A DNA stretch of 43,691 nucleotides from Calocera cornea HHB12733 (GCA_001632435.1 KV423928.1:285090-328780), one strand, 5' to 3'; positions 33,105 to 43,432 are shown, counted from the stretch's first letter. Program-made: numbers and translations. The notes: a model not told the origin generated them from the sequence alone.

Positions 33105-34611
33105 TTACAGTTGTGATCGGCCCCCTGTCAGCTTGGCGATCCACCGCGTCAAGAACAGGCGCAGGCTGAACGGCTCTGCGGCCGGCGTCGACTCCTTCCC
33201 CAGCGCTCTGCCTACGCCATCACCCTCCGCATCGTCGCCAATGCCAGCGCCAGCGCCATCGCTGCCTCCGGATCCACCATAGAAGTTGCGGAACGACTTG
33301 GCGATCATCTCCCCCGAGCGCTCGAACACGCGCGCCAGCTCGGCCTCCTTGGTAAGGTACGTCCGCCGCACAGCATACGGTGCCAGGGCGTTGTACTTGC
33401 GCACGAGGCCGTTGAGCTCGTCGATCGCCGTCGTGTGGTAGCCGGACTCGCGCTGCTCCCATTCGGAGTCGCGGAACCGCGCGGCGTCTTGCGGTGTCAT
33501 ATGCCGCAGGGTGTTGGGAGGATAGGACAGGGTGAGCATGCGCGTTGCTCTCCGTACCCAGCCCTCTTGTAAGAGGCGTCTGAAGGTCAGGATGGCGCCG
33601 TCTAGCTCTGCAGTACCATGAGCGGTGTTCGGCAGGGTACCAGAGACGCTTACCTTTCTGCAGCTCGATCCAGGGCGGCGCCGCACCGTTCCGCTTGACG
33701 ATTCGGTTCATAAAGAACTCTTCTCGACCAAGGAATGGGTTGCGCTCCTCGTTGTCCCGGACAATAGGCTTGCCCCGTCCATTAAGATTATTAAAATGAC
33801 CAGCCAATCGGGCTTGCTGCATGCATCGTCAGCAACAGCCGCACAAGGCGTCACAGAGACGCACCTCGATCCGCTCCTCTATAAGGGACGTCCACCCCCT
33901 CAAGCTCGTCGGGTTCTCCCCCTTCCCCCCAGCAGCCGACCTCGCCCCCAGCCGATAATCCAGCGTCGACTCCCTGGCCCGCGTGATCCTCCCCTGCGTC
34001 TCCCCCCTCTTCTTCGCGATCCTCGCCGCGGCGCGTATGCGCGGGTCGGCCAGCGCCTCCTGCGGCAGCGTAGGCGTCTTGTTCGGCGTGCTTAGGATGG
34101 GGTTGCCGTACTTGACCTGGGGGAGCGTCGCGTGCGACGGCGGGCGGAAGGTCGTGTGCCACGGCTTGTGGGTCGCCGGGTCCACAGCTGTCTTGGGCGT
34201 CTGGGTAACGATAATAGTCGATGACCCCGAGGCAAAGGGCTGTTGTGCCGGCACGAAGCCCGCCACATCGTCCTTCCTCGCGCGGATCTTCTCCTCGGCA
34301 GACTGGATCGTCCCCGTGCGGAGCGGCTTGTACTTATCGACGAGCATGCGGAGCACGGTGTCCTCGACCCGCTCGTCGCCCGTCCAGTTCTCCTCCTTGT
34401 TCAGCAGCGCCTGCACGCGCCGGGAGGGCGTGGGCTCCTCCTCAGCGTCGGCGTCGGCCCATAGTTTGGCGGCGGCGCTGCCGGGCGGAGGGGGTTTGGC
34501 GGGCGCCGGCGGGGGTGGGGTGGTGCTGGCCGGGGAGTGAGCTAGCCGGGTGGCGAGGAAGGCTCGAGGGCGGCTTAGAGGGTGTGGTAGTACAGAATGT
34601 CTCCAGGACAT
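33105..34611 (-). CDS. DUF1992 protein, DNAJC28-like, probably mitochondrial
   Basis: Three exons (34611-33865, 33816-33654, 33607-33105) encode 470 aa. The DUF1992 domain spans the first splice site: LIEERIEQARLAGHFNNL, then GRGKPIVRDNEERNP, FFMNRIVKRNGAAPPWIELQ and ELDGAILTFRRLLQEGW. This domain is found in animal DNAJC28, which also has a J domain; I see no HPD motif here. I chose the ATG at 34611 because it gives an Arg/Ser-rich, acid-free leader (MSWRHSVLPHPLSRPRAFLA) typical of mitochondrial import. The open frame continues upstream to 34689. The molecular role is not known to me. Confidence 0.82.
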
Positions 34612-34935
34612 GAGTGAGGGGGTAGAGACCAAGAGGGGGGCACCACCCAGACGGCCGTCGAGCGAAAGACGCGAATCGAGTGGCGGCACTCTCGGCTAAA
34701 GTCGATCCACTCCATTTATCCGGTGACTCCAGCCTCACGCTGCATCTCTCTAACACCCATGATATATAGTTTTGCACGCATTGCCGCACCGTACCGATAC
34801 AACCGACCGCAAATCAGACTAAAGAAATTACAATACACCCCCTTCTGCCACGGACTGCGTGCGCCCCTCTATCTTGTCCACGTTGTTTATTGTCTACCCA
34901 ACAATGCCCAACAACGGAAACTAAAATCGATAAGC
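34612..34935. other. Intergenic region DUF1992 / aminotransferase
   Basis: These 324 bases lie upstream of the DUF1992 gene and downstream of the aminotransferase. They should hold the promoter of the first and the 3' end of the second. No other feature is recognised. Confidence 0.45.
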
Positions 34936-36810
34936 TTACTCGAAGAACTTGACGACCTGCTCGGAGAAGATATTCATCGCCTTCTTCATGTCTTCGGGCT
35001 GGAAATGGCATGTTAGCATGGGACACACGGGGGAGGGACTGCAACGTACGGATGCGCTCGAGTAGGCAACACGGAAGCAGCCCTCCATGCCCTTGGACTC
35101 GACGGCCGGGTCAAAGCCCATGTCGGTGATATCGGGCGCAACGCCGTCCGTGGCGAAGAACCAGCCCGGCGACCAGAGGATGTGGTTCTCGACGAGCTTC
35201 TTCCACAGGCGGAAGGTCAGCGTCGCCGACGCCAGGCTCTCGCTCATCCCGCTCCGGATCAGGTCCTCGTACGCCGGGTGGTTGTACACGTGGACCTTAA
35301 TCCACAGGAACATGCCCGCGACGGGGGGGACGATGGAGAACAGGGAGGTGGACGAGTCGTACTTCTCCATCGCCTGCACGCCCTTCTTGTGCGCGACGAG
35401 CACGGTCGCACCGTCCCAAGCGGAGATGTCGGTCGCACGGAGGTCCTCGCGCAGGTCGAAGTTGTCGTACAGAGCATCCATGCACATGTCGCGGCGCATG
35501 GTGTACTGGGCACGGATACCGCGGAGCCAGCGGATCCAGCCGCTCATGCCCCAGCCCTGGAGAAGGGAGGTGATGAGGGCCTGGCCGAACCCACACGGCG
35601 CCTGGGTCGAGGTCTCGCCGGCACGGAGCAGACGTTCAGCGAACACCGGGTTGCAGGTGAAGAAGCCGAGACGGGAGCCGGGGGCAATCGTCTTGGAGAA
35701 GGTGTCGAGGCGGATGACACGGCCCTCGTAGTCGACGTGCAGGTAGCTGGGAGCGAGGCTCTTGATGAAAGCCTCCTCGGCATCCTTGCCCTCCTCGGCC
35801 TCGTGCACGGTGGTACGCTGCATCTTTGGGACGTAGGGGCCGCACTGCAAGAAGTAGTAGGGGTCATCCTCAACGATGATGATGTCTGCATCTCGATGAG
35901 CGGGGAGCTAAAGGCAAACACCATCGGACGCACCGTGCTTCACGCAGACATCGTAGATCTCCTTCTTCCTCTTCTCGCCCATGGTGGTGCCGCACGGGTT
36001 CTGGCCAACGGGTACAGTGTACATCACATGGGGCTTCTTCATGCCGTTCCTCGCCTCAACATCCCACCCGCTCAGGACCCGATCGAGATCGTCAGCGAGC
36101 ATGCCCTCACCGTCCATCTTGATGGGCACGGGACGGACACCTATGGGCCAGGCAGAGGCGAGCGCCGAGGGATAGGTGTACTCCTCGACGAGGATGCCCT
36201 CACCCGGGTTGCAGAGCGTCAGCACGCACTTGGCCCAGCCGTCGGTGTTGCCGACATGCACGAGGGTCGTCGTCGTGGGGTTGGCAGGGCGGTAGACCTT
36301 GATGACAAACTCGTTGATGAACTTCTGGAGGAGCGGGAGACCAGTGGCCTGCCCGTACTGCAGTGCAGTGGCGAGCTGGACACCCTTTAGGTCGCCGCCG
36401 GTGACGTACTTGGGGATGGTGACCTCCTTGGTCTTCTTGGCGGAGCCACCGAACAGAGTCCAAAGCCAGCCGAAGGAGGACTTCTCCTCAGGAGTGAGGG
36501 AGAAAGCATCCGGAACGTATGTCTGAGCAGAGATCTCCTCGAAGGGGAAGTAGGAGGTGTGGGGGAGGCCTATGCGCTACTATGAGGTGCATATAGCTGC
36601 ATTGAATGCAAATTACGCACCACCAGCCATGCTAATCATGCCGGGCTGCGCCATGTACTTCATCAGTCCTTTCAAGGGCGAGACGTTGCGGGATTCGGAG
36701 AGCCGGGACAAGTGGTGGGACCAGTCGATAGCGGCAGCCTCCTTGTCACCAGCCTTGCGCACGCCAACATAGGCGACTGGGGCGTCTTCGAAAGCGTATG
36801 CAGCATCCAT
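34936..36810 (-). CDS. Aromatic / 2-aminoadipate aminotransferase (Aro8-like)
   Basis: Four exons (36810-36621, 36569-35934, 35885-35050, 34998-34936) encode 574 aa. This is a fold-type I PLP enzyme of the Aro8/kynurenine-aminoadipate group, moving amino groups in aromatic amino acid and lysine metabolism. Landmarks are GLMKYMAQPGMISMAGGLPH at the first splice, YTVPVGQNPCGTTM, IIIVEDDPYYFLQCGPYVP, and the PLP lysine in LDTFSKTIAPGSRLG (about Lys340). The protein is longer than bacterial relatives, as usual in fungi, with an insert after the PYYFL motif. All junctions are in phase. The opposite strand carries a 402-codon open frame that I treat as a shadow. Confidence 0.94.
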
Positions 36811-37463
36811 GGTAAGATTACCAGTGTCAAGATGGGTATTGGATTGATCGACAATGCGCTAGGATGACAGCTGGTGGTCAAGAGGAAAGGGGACGTGTAG
36901 TGATTGTGGGCGTTGCTGATGAGTTTTGTGCGTTGTTGGCCTAATGTCCGCCCTCTACCCGCCCGGCGAGATAAGGGGGGGCGACGCGTGCACCATGGAA
37001 TGCTGGATTGCTTATTCAGCACCGCCGCCATTCAGTCACCACGCCAACAGCTCCACGCGGAGCCGGCCAGGCCGACTAAGCGCTCGTGTCAGCCGTCCGT
37101 CATAACCTTGATAACGATACAGAGGTGAAAATCAAAGATGTACAGCCAAACAACTGAACCCCGAGTGATCACGGGGAGAGTCGGCGCTTGATCAAGGAGT
37201 GCGGGGTACCTGTCATCTACGCGCATATATGAACATACTCCCCCAGCAATGGCGCAATTCAAGAGGGGCGGCAAAGAAGAGGTACCGGTGGCTACGGCGG
37301 GCTAGACGCTGGTCACGGCCAAATATCGGCGGGAGCACATCAACCATAATATTCATTTCTTTCACAAACGAAGATAAGAGCAGCATTGGAGCACTGTTTA
37401 CACTACGAGACCAGGATAAAAATGGCCATTTCGGCGGACATTCGGCTTGGGCGACGTCCTTAT
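36811..37463. other. Intergenic region aminotransferase / zinc-knuckle gene
   Basis: The left part must contain the aminotransferase promoter and the right part the 3' end of the zinc-knuckle gene. Open frames here are short and do not resemble proteins. No tRNA is recognised. Confidence 0.5.
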
Positions 37464-38285
37464 CTACGCAACCAGCTCGGCAGCCTGAGGGCAGTCTCGA
37501 GCGATCTATAGCGAACAGCCACACGTCAGCAAGCCGCCTTTATATCTCGGATGACCCTGTACTTACGTGACCCTCCTGCTGGCACCTGTAGCAAGTCTTG
37601 GGAGGCCTCACTCCAGCAGCGCTGCCCACAGCCAGGGGTGCATCGAGAGCCGGGGTCGTGCCAGGCGCAGCCATGCAGTCACGGGCGAAGTGGTTCAGCT
37701 GCCCGCAGCGGTAGCACTTGATCGGGGCTCCCCCGCCAGCACCACGGCCGAGGCCTGGTCCACCTGGCCCACCCAGTCCACCGGGGCCACCGCGGAACTG
37801 CATGCTGAAGCTCGAGTTGCTGGTCGGGCACAGGCGCGCAACGTGACCCTGAAGGACGATTAGGCTGATGTATGCGGGAGAAAGGCAGCTCGACAACTCA
37901 CAATGCGGCCACAGTTCTACGCCAAGCAGCAACATCCATCAACATCCCATCCACCCTCACACAACAATCCTGCTTACGTAGCACTTCATGGTCCCCCCAC
38001 CCGACGCACTCGCCGCAAGCCTCAAGCTAGGGCAGTCAGCCTGGACATGCCCGACACCTCCGCACGAGTAGCACTGTTTAGCACTGACGCTGCGCGGGGC
38101 AGGGCAGCTGGCACTCTCGTGGCCGGGCTGGCGGCAGTTGTAGCACAGGCGCTGCTCGGAGGAGCACGACTCGGCGATGTGGCCGACTGATAAGCGCAAC
38201 TCATATCAGAATTATGGGTACGATTGCGCATCATCGTAGGCTCACGGTTCCCACACTTGAAGCAACCTTTCCTCGAATAAGCCAT
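37464..38285 (-). CDS. Six-zinc-knuckle CCHC protein, Gis2/Byr3/CNBP-like
   Basis: Five exons (38285-38246, 38186-37978, 37916-37902, 37848-37567, 37505-37464) encode 195 aa. The protein is a chain of CCHC zinc knuckles that bind single-stranded nucleic acid, as in yeast Gis2 and animal CNBP, which act in translation. Knuckles in order are CFKCGNLGHIAESC, CYNCRQPGHESASC, CYSCGGVGHVQADC, CYNCGRIGHVARLC, CYRCGQLNHFARDC and CYRCQQEGHIARDC. A Gly-rich linker with an RGGPGG motif lies before the fifth. The third exon has only 15 bases and supplies NCGRI, without which knuckle four would lack a cysteine. The last exon supplies IARDC for knuckle six. CNBP and Gis2 have seven knuckles, so this copy has one fewer. 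Confidence 0.93.
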
Positions 38286-38658
38286 GCGTTCTTATTTTCT
38301 CTCAGCCACGGTCAACGTTCTTCAAACTGCTTGCATAATCAGTCTTCGCCACATACCTGCCACATACTGGCCACAATTCGCCACAACCACGTACCTCTAC
38401 AATCAAACAGCAACACCGGCAGCAACGGCAGCAACCTAACCCTTCTTCCCACCAGCTATAACGCGTCAAACAGTGCAGACGACGATGTCGGCGAGCAAAT
38501 GGACGTTGTTGACTAGAAAGTCATTCAGCCGTGGTGAGGCGATTTGGGGATTCGCCTATGGGCCCCGTGGTCAATTGCACCCGACGACTTTTGATCCCGG
38601 CCGAAGTGATCGTCCCTTGCTTGCGCCAATAGCGTCAGGGTATACGCGAGAAGGACAC

Positions 38659-38670
38659 CGGAAGCAATTG
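38659..38670 (+). repeat. Left copy of 12-bp inverted repeat
   Basis: CGGAAGCAATTG here is the exact reverse complement of 43421-43432. It lies inside a hairpin whose arms are GGACACC and GGTGTCC. It may be a terminal or subterminal repeat of the transposon, or just a variant of the abundant CCGGAA repeat. Confidence 0.5.
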
Positions 38671-38805
38671 GTGTCCTGGTTGCACAGCCCGTGTCCCACG
38701 GAAGCAACCAGACACATTTCGGAAGCAATCGGAGGCTAATCCCATTAGCGTCCGCTCAATTTTTCACGCCTTTTGCTTCTTCACTACCATCTGATTCCGC
38801 CATTC

Positions 38806-38834
38806 CGCCGGTTCCGGAGTTCCGCTGATTCCGG
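38806..38834 (-). repeat. CCGGAA repeat cluster 1 (2 units)
   Basis: Two reverse-oriented units, CGCCGGTTCCGG at 38806 and CGCTGATTCCGG at 38823, end 13 bases before the transposase ATG. They would lie in its leader or core promoter. Confidence 0.85.
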
Positions 38835-38847
38835 ACCTGATTCGACA

Positions 38848-41272
38848 ATGCTTCTTTTGCACCTTGTCTCTGCACTCTGGCAACATGGCATTGCACTAGG
38901 CAATGTTACAGTTCAAACTATGATCCATTTCATGGTGTTGGTCACCCAATTCCAGCCTCTTATATCTCTGGTTGCTCGTCTTGACTTGAACCGGCCGGTC
39001 TTGATCCTACCCACCAATGTTACTGCCTTCCTTATGGAAACACTTGGTTTGGATCAGGAAGTCATTCATCTACTCTGGACCACTCTGCTGCCTGTTGTCT
39101 GGCAACAGGATCGACCTGGACATGAGCCTCAGCCATTGCCATTTACGGATCCCGTCCCAGCCATTCTTTCACATGGACCCTCACATGACCTGCGTAAGTC
39201 TCTTCCTCACATATCAGTGCAACTTCTCATCTCCTCTGCGCTAGGTGTGGAAGAGTTCCTTCCACCTGTTCAAACATGTTTCCAAGCACTGTGCCAATCC
39301 CCCAGTCGACTCACTGTTGCAAGAAGGCATGAAGCCCATTACTACACTGTTGGCAGAGGCATTCTTCCTGTCTACATTACCTCTCTTCGCTGCCGAAGTA
39401 TGCTTTCTTTCTATGAACTTGATCACCTGATTCACGTCTTCCACACAGGCTGTGAAACCACCTACCACCTCAACTATTACAGACGCAAAGACTCCAGTAA
39501 CATTGTTCATCGACACTACTACTCTGGACAACCTCAAGTACTTCAGGCCGAGAGTCATGTTCTAGTAGATGCTGCACTTGCTCATCTTTTTCGCTCCTTG
39601 CTCTTCCATTCTCAGTAAGTCAATACCCATTCCCGGAATCGGCGTATTTCCGGAAGCGGCGGTTACACGGCCAAAACCGCGATTCCGGATGTGTGGCTGA
39701 TCCGGAATCGGCGTTTCTATGTGCAAACCGCTGGTTCCGGGATTGCGCCGATTCCGGAATACCCTTTCATAGTACTCATGCTGTTACAGGACAAGTGGCC
39801 AAGCAATGGAACGGATGTATACAGATGTCCTTGCCTCAAGTACATCCAACAATGGGAACCGGCCCACCTTAAGGCGCACATACCTGTGGGACACATTCTA
39901 CCTTGATGCACTATTGCAACATCACGATGAACAAGGAACATCTCTCATCCTACCTGAGAACCCGGCTGGTGCAAAACCTTGGGGGGCCCAAAGGGAGCGG
40001 ATTAAGGTGGCCCTACAAGAGCGCAACATCTTTATGGCAGGAACTGGACAGGAGTTCTATGCACATGCATGTGACAGCTGTGTGCGCATCACGGAACGCA
40101 ATGGTGTCCCTGGTGAGCATGTATTGCTTTCTGCAATGTCACCGACACTCATATCAATAAGTGACACTGCAGGCTGCTGTAACTGATGGTGTAGCCATTG
40201 GTCATTCCTGCTGCTCTGTTCACAACTGCCATGGTATCCTGCCCTCTGTCACTGCACGCTTCTGTGAAGAGCACAAGGCCCTCAACGGAATCTGTGCTAT
40301 TTCCGACTGCAACAAACCCGTTCAGGCCACCAAGCTCACATGCAACAATCCTGCACACCAGCAAATGCAAGAAGAGCGTTATCAGAAAGGCAAATCTATG
40401 TTCAACCTAGCACAGCGCCTGGCCAAATACACACAATCCACCACACCGACCATATTCAACACCGGTACTTCACTCTCTTACGCCGATTCCGGGGTACCGG
40501 AATCGGCGGTTACAGAAGGTTACGCCGTTTCCGGGCTCAGCAACGATACCGACTCGCTCTTCCCCAATACTGACAACAATGGTCTTGAGGGCTTTCAAGG
40601 TGTTCAAACACTCCTCAAGGAAGCCAACCTTCTGTGTGATGGCAAAGGTGCACTTGGCAATCAGACCTTCAAAGCACGCTTCGGCCGATCTTACACCCAT
40701 AATGAGCAACTCATAGTCCGCCCTTGTGGTATCATTGTGGCCCGGGCTACATTCTATGGTGCAGAGTCTGTCTCTTCTGTTGCAGTAAGTTCATTTCACC
40801 CTCTTTAGCGCTCCTGACTAACAGAGTCACTCAGGATATGCTTCAAGCTGTCTTCCCAACCAAAAACTCAGTTCCCGACATTCTCTTCTATGACAACAAT
40901 TGCCACCTGCGTCGTCATCTTAGGGCTCAACACTTGCACCATTTTGATGACATGGGCATGCCAGTCGATGTCTTCCACTTCAAATGCAAGCATAGCGAGA
41001 AGGACGACTATTGTGGACAACACTGCAACCCCCTCCTCTTCCCCGACATCTATGATGCAGAGTCAAAGACATGGTTCTTCAACTCCTCGGCAGCGGAGCA
41101 AACCAACGCATGGCTCAACAGGTTTTTGCCTATTGTGCATGACATGGACTCGGTCTGTTATGATTTCTTTCTTGATGAGATGATCAAGGAGCACAACCGC
41201 TTTGTCACAAGAAAGCTTGAGGACCAAGGCAAGCATCCCTTCTTGCAGCCATCGGAATGGCTCCAAAAGTAG
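38848..41272 (+). CDS. KDZ transposase with CxC5 and CxC6 cysteine clusters
   Basis: Six exons (38848-39193, 39245-39397, 39449-39614, 39790-40120, 40173-40784, 40835-41272) join into 681 aa with no break. Family features seen are LPTNVTAFLMETLGLDQEV near residues 50-70 and the CxC5 cluster SLRCRSCETTYHLNYY (Cys165 and Cys168). Also present are the CxC6-type cysteine-rich block CCSVHNC through FCEEHKALNGICAISDC, FGRSYTHNEQLIVRPCGI, LFYDNN (Asp556), VDVFHFKCKHSEKDDYC, and FFNSSAAEQTNAW (Glu624). I take Asp556 and Glu624 as likely members of the catalytic acidic triad by analogy. Intron 3 (175 bases) is over three times the local norm and holds five repeat units; exon 5 has three units in frame. 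Confidence 0.88.
39633..39757. repeat. CCGGAA repeat cluster 2 (5 units, within intron)
   Basis: Units at 39633, 39650 and 39702 read forward; units at 39729 and 39746 read in reverse. All five sit inside intron 3 of the transposase gene. The two orientations can pair, so the pre-mRNA could fold into hairpins. Confidence 0.88.
40481..40534. repeat. CCGGAA repeat cluster 3 (3 units, within coding exon)
   Basis: Units at 40481 (reverse), 40497 (forward) and 40523 (reverse) lie inside exon 5 of the transposase. The first two form an inverted pair four bases apart. They are read as YADSGVPESAVTEGYAVSG without a stop, in a part of the protein between the CxC6 cluster and the FGRSYTHNEQ block. Confidence 0.85.
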
Positions 41273-41274
41273 AT

Positions 41275-41390
41275 CCGGAAGCGGCGGTTTCCGGAAACGG
41301 CGTAATCCCGAAGTGCATCGGCTTTAGGGTACCAGGAACCACCGGAAGTTTCAGGAACCAGCGGAATCTACTTAGGGTCCGGAAACAGCG
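41275..41390 (+). repeat. CCGGAA repeat cluster 4 (3 units plus variants)
   Basis: Forward units at 41275, 41291 and 41379 lie between the transposase stop and the companion gene. A looser copy, CAGGAACCAGCG, is at 41352. The first unit begins three bases after the stop codon. Confidence 0.85.
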
Positions 41391-41482
41391 TTACAAGGGT
41401 CCATTATATTACCATTTTATTGCATTTTGGCTGTGACCGCGCCAGCCTGAAAATTCCTTTACCATTGCAGCCACCTTCCCAA

Positions 41483-43131
41483 ATGCTGCCACGCAACAAG
41501 CTTATGGTTGAGGGCATCCTGCAATACTGGGATGCCCATCCTGAGCTCATGAACTGTACCCGCGACTATGCCAACACTTTGTTCTGCGCCAGAGATGGTT
41601 GTGGGTTGAAGTTTACCAAAGTGGCTGTTGCCCGCAGTGATGAAAATTGGGGATCTTTGTGGACCAAGGTGTGCCCTCCTAACCTTCCAACCATCTTCTC
41701 CTGCTAATTGTAGTACCACAGTGTCCCTTTGGCCATGTGTTCCTCTGGGTCTCACAGAGTATGCCTTCGGACCAGCAAGCAGTCTTCCAGACCATTTATC
41801 AAGGCATTGAACCCACATCACCTGGAGATCCTGGTTTCTCAGGAAGACCATCTCCATGGCATAATGGAGTTCCTGTGGGCGCTTTCTCTCGGCCCTCAGA
41901 AGGTCATACCCCAGTTAAAGGGTCCGGAACCGGCGGTTACTCCGGAATCGGCGGAAGGAATAGCAACCGCGGACCACTCCCCCCCAAAAAATCAGCGGCA
42001 GTCACTCCAACCCCTATTCGCGTCGGTAAACCACTTGACAAGGATTGGGCAAAGCAATATCAGGGAGCCCGCATCCGTCATGAAGATTCCCAGCGGAAGA
42101 AGGATGAGAGCAGTGAGGCTGAGAAAGAGTTGGCTCGTTTGTTCACCGTTGTCATTTTGCAGAAGGTGAGCTTCAATTCGGAATTGGTGTTTCCTTGTAG
42201 TTCTGGACCCGGAAGCGGCGTTTCTATAGGTAGAACCGCCGTTCCGGATCCGGATTCAGCGTTTCTTGCCAAGGAACCGCGGTTCCGGATCCGGATCCAG
42301 TGTTTCTTGCTAAGGAACCGCTGTTCCGGACCCGGAATCAGCGTTTCCTTTGATGGTGTTACGCCGATTCCGGATTACACTCTTTGCGATCTATCACTGC
42401 AGTCCAAGCACTAACAGTTTACTTAGGATGGTGAACCTATTGAGCTCCCCAACCTTGTGGCCAAAGGCAACCCACCCAACCTTCTGACTGACATGAAAGA
42501 CTGGCTTCCCTCTGTTATTCAACGCATTGGTGCGGTCTGCAAAGTCAACACGGAGTCCAATGCATGGATGGTACCAGTACTTGACAAGAGTCGCCAGAAG
42601 TGGGTGGATATGGGTCCCGGCCAAAAAATCAAGGTGCAACGCAATGAGCGCATTGTTTTGAGTGCTGGGGGTGTCTCCACCTCGTCTCCGGAGGTGGAGG
42701 AAGAGGTCTCACTTCTCCATCTCACGCCCCGCCCCAAACGACCAAACCCGAGTCCAGTGGAGCAACCCACCACCCCAAGCAAGAAGCCACGTGCAGCCTC
42801 AGTACTCACCATCTCATCTGATGATGAAACAGACACTCCAATTGCACTGGAACCTTTGCGCTGGAAACAATCTGATTGGCCCGGTAGGGACCAATTTGTT
42901 GTGGTTGCCGCCGGCTTGGCCGAAATACACAAACTGCACCAAGAGCACCCCAGAACTGCCCTGGTGAAGCTGTTTGCCACTGTTTTCCCGGGTAGAACAG
43001 TAAATGCAAAAACACTCTCCCGTCACTATAACGCATGGAAGAAGGCCAGCAGCAACCTCGATAATTGGGCCGAAGCTTTCCCATCAGGACTATGGATCCG
43101 TTGGTACTCGACTCGCACAGACCACAAATGA
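41483..43131 (+). CDS. Companion protein of the KDZ element, unknown function
   Basis: Three coding pieces are visible: 41483-41668 (62 aa, MLPRNKLMVEGILQYWDAHP), about 41716-42165 (150 aa), and 42427-43131 (234 aa and stop). The last two join in phase as VVILQK|DGEPIELPN. The first join is unresolved: donor 41669 and acceptor 41713 give a frame one base off from piece two, so either a different donor is used or a frameshift exists. Piece two includes CPFGH, a low-complexity Gly/Ser/Pro part that contains two repeat units, and a charged helix (KDESSEAEKELARLF). Piece three ends with a possible DNA-binding-like helical region (TVNAKTLSRHYNAWKKA). I do not recognise the family. A role with the transposase is inferred from position and shared repeats. 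Confidence 0.6.
41924..41953 (+). repeat. CCGGAA repeat cluster 5 (2 units, within coding piece)
   Basis: Forward units at 41924 and 41942 lie 18 bases apart in the middle piece of the companion gene. They are read in frame as a Gly/Ser-rich run (SGTGGYSGIGG). Confidence 0.82.
42209..42373. repeat. CCGGAA repeat cluster 6 (3 units plus several variants, within intron)
   Basis: Exact units are at 42209 and 42332 (forward) and 42362 (reverse). Diverged ones lie between, such as CCGGATTCAGCG at 42250 and GGTTCCGG-type halves. They fill the 261-base intron of the companion gene, the longest intron I modelled in the window. Confidence 0.85.
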
Positions 43132-43246
43132 GGTCTTTCTGGGAGTGAAGGAGCATACTGGGGGCTCGTGGGGCAGTAGCTAGAAATGCCCAAGTGGTTT
43201 GGTTTTGGTAGATAGTTGGTGGAAAGAAAAAGTGTGAAAACAAAAC

Positions 43247-43407
43247 CCGGAAGCGGCGTAAGTCCGGAACCGGCGTAACACTGCAAACGGCGTATGCAGC
43301 GCCCGGAATCAGCGTATCTGATTCCGGATTCGGCGGAAGCAACCGGGTGCCGTTTCTGGGCTTCAGCTTTTGCGCTTCCGCTGCTTCCGGAATTACGCTG
43401 ATTCCGG
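43247..43407. repeat. CCGGAA repeat cluster 7 (5 units plus variants)
   Basis: Forward units lie at 43247, 43264 and 43303, and reverse units at 43379 and 43396. A variant, CCGGATTCGGCG, is at 43324. Forward copies on the left and reverse copies on the right give the cluster an overall inverted layout. Confidence 0.88.
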
Positions 43408-43420
43408 GCATATGTGTCAG

Positions 43421-43432
43421 CAATTGCTTCCG
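43421..43432 (-). repeat. Right copy of 12-bp inverted repeat
   Basis: CAATTGCTTCCG is the exact reverse complement of 38659-38670, 4.8 kb away. The flanking bases do not match further, so the shared length is 12. Confidence 0.5.

Larger units (their letters stand above)
38286..38847. promoter_or_regulatory. Zinc-knuckle promoter and left flank of the KDZ element
   Basis: The left part is the upstream region of the zinc-knuckle gene. From about 38640 the sequence changes character. GGACACC and GGTGTCC form a 7-bp-stem hairpin (38653-38676), CGGAAGCAA recurs three times between 38659 and 38730, and two copies of the 12-bp repeat lie at 38806-38834 just before the transposase ATG. The element boundary is probably in the second half. 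Confidence 0.5.
38659..43432 (+). mobile_element. KDZ-type DNA transposon (approximate limits)
   Basis: The unit holds a KDZ-superfamily transposase gene and a companion gene in the same direction. The limits are tentative: CGGAAGCAATTG at 38659-38670 has an exact inverted copy, CAATTGCTTCCG, at 43421-43432, and both genes lie between them. No target-site duplication was found, and the 12-bp repeat family extends past the right copy into another gene, so the true element may be longer. The stretch looks less GC-rich than the host genes. Kyakuja-Dileera-Zisupton elements with CxC cysteine clusters are known to be abundant in mushroom genomes. Confidence 0.6.

Noticed and set aside
35182..36390. 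A 402-codon open frame on the plus strand opposite the aminotransferase
   Set aside because: It is exactly antisense to clear aminotransferase exons, has no domain-like sequence, and is explained by high GC content and codon bias.
36811..37463. tRNA gene in the larger gaps
   Set aside because: I looked for the GGTTCGAATCC-type T-arm and did not find one with a fitting acceptor stem in this or the other long intergenic regions.
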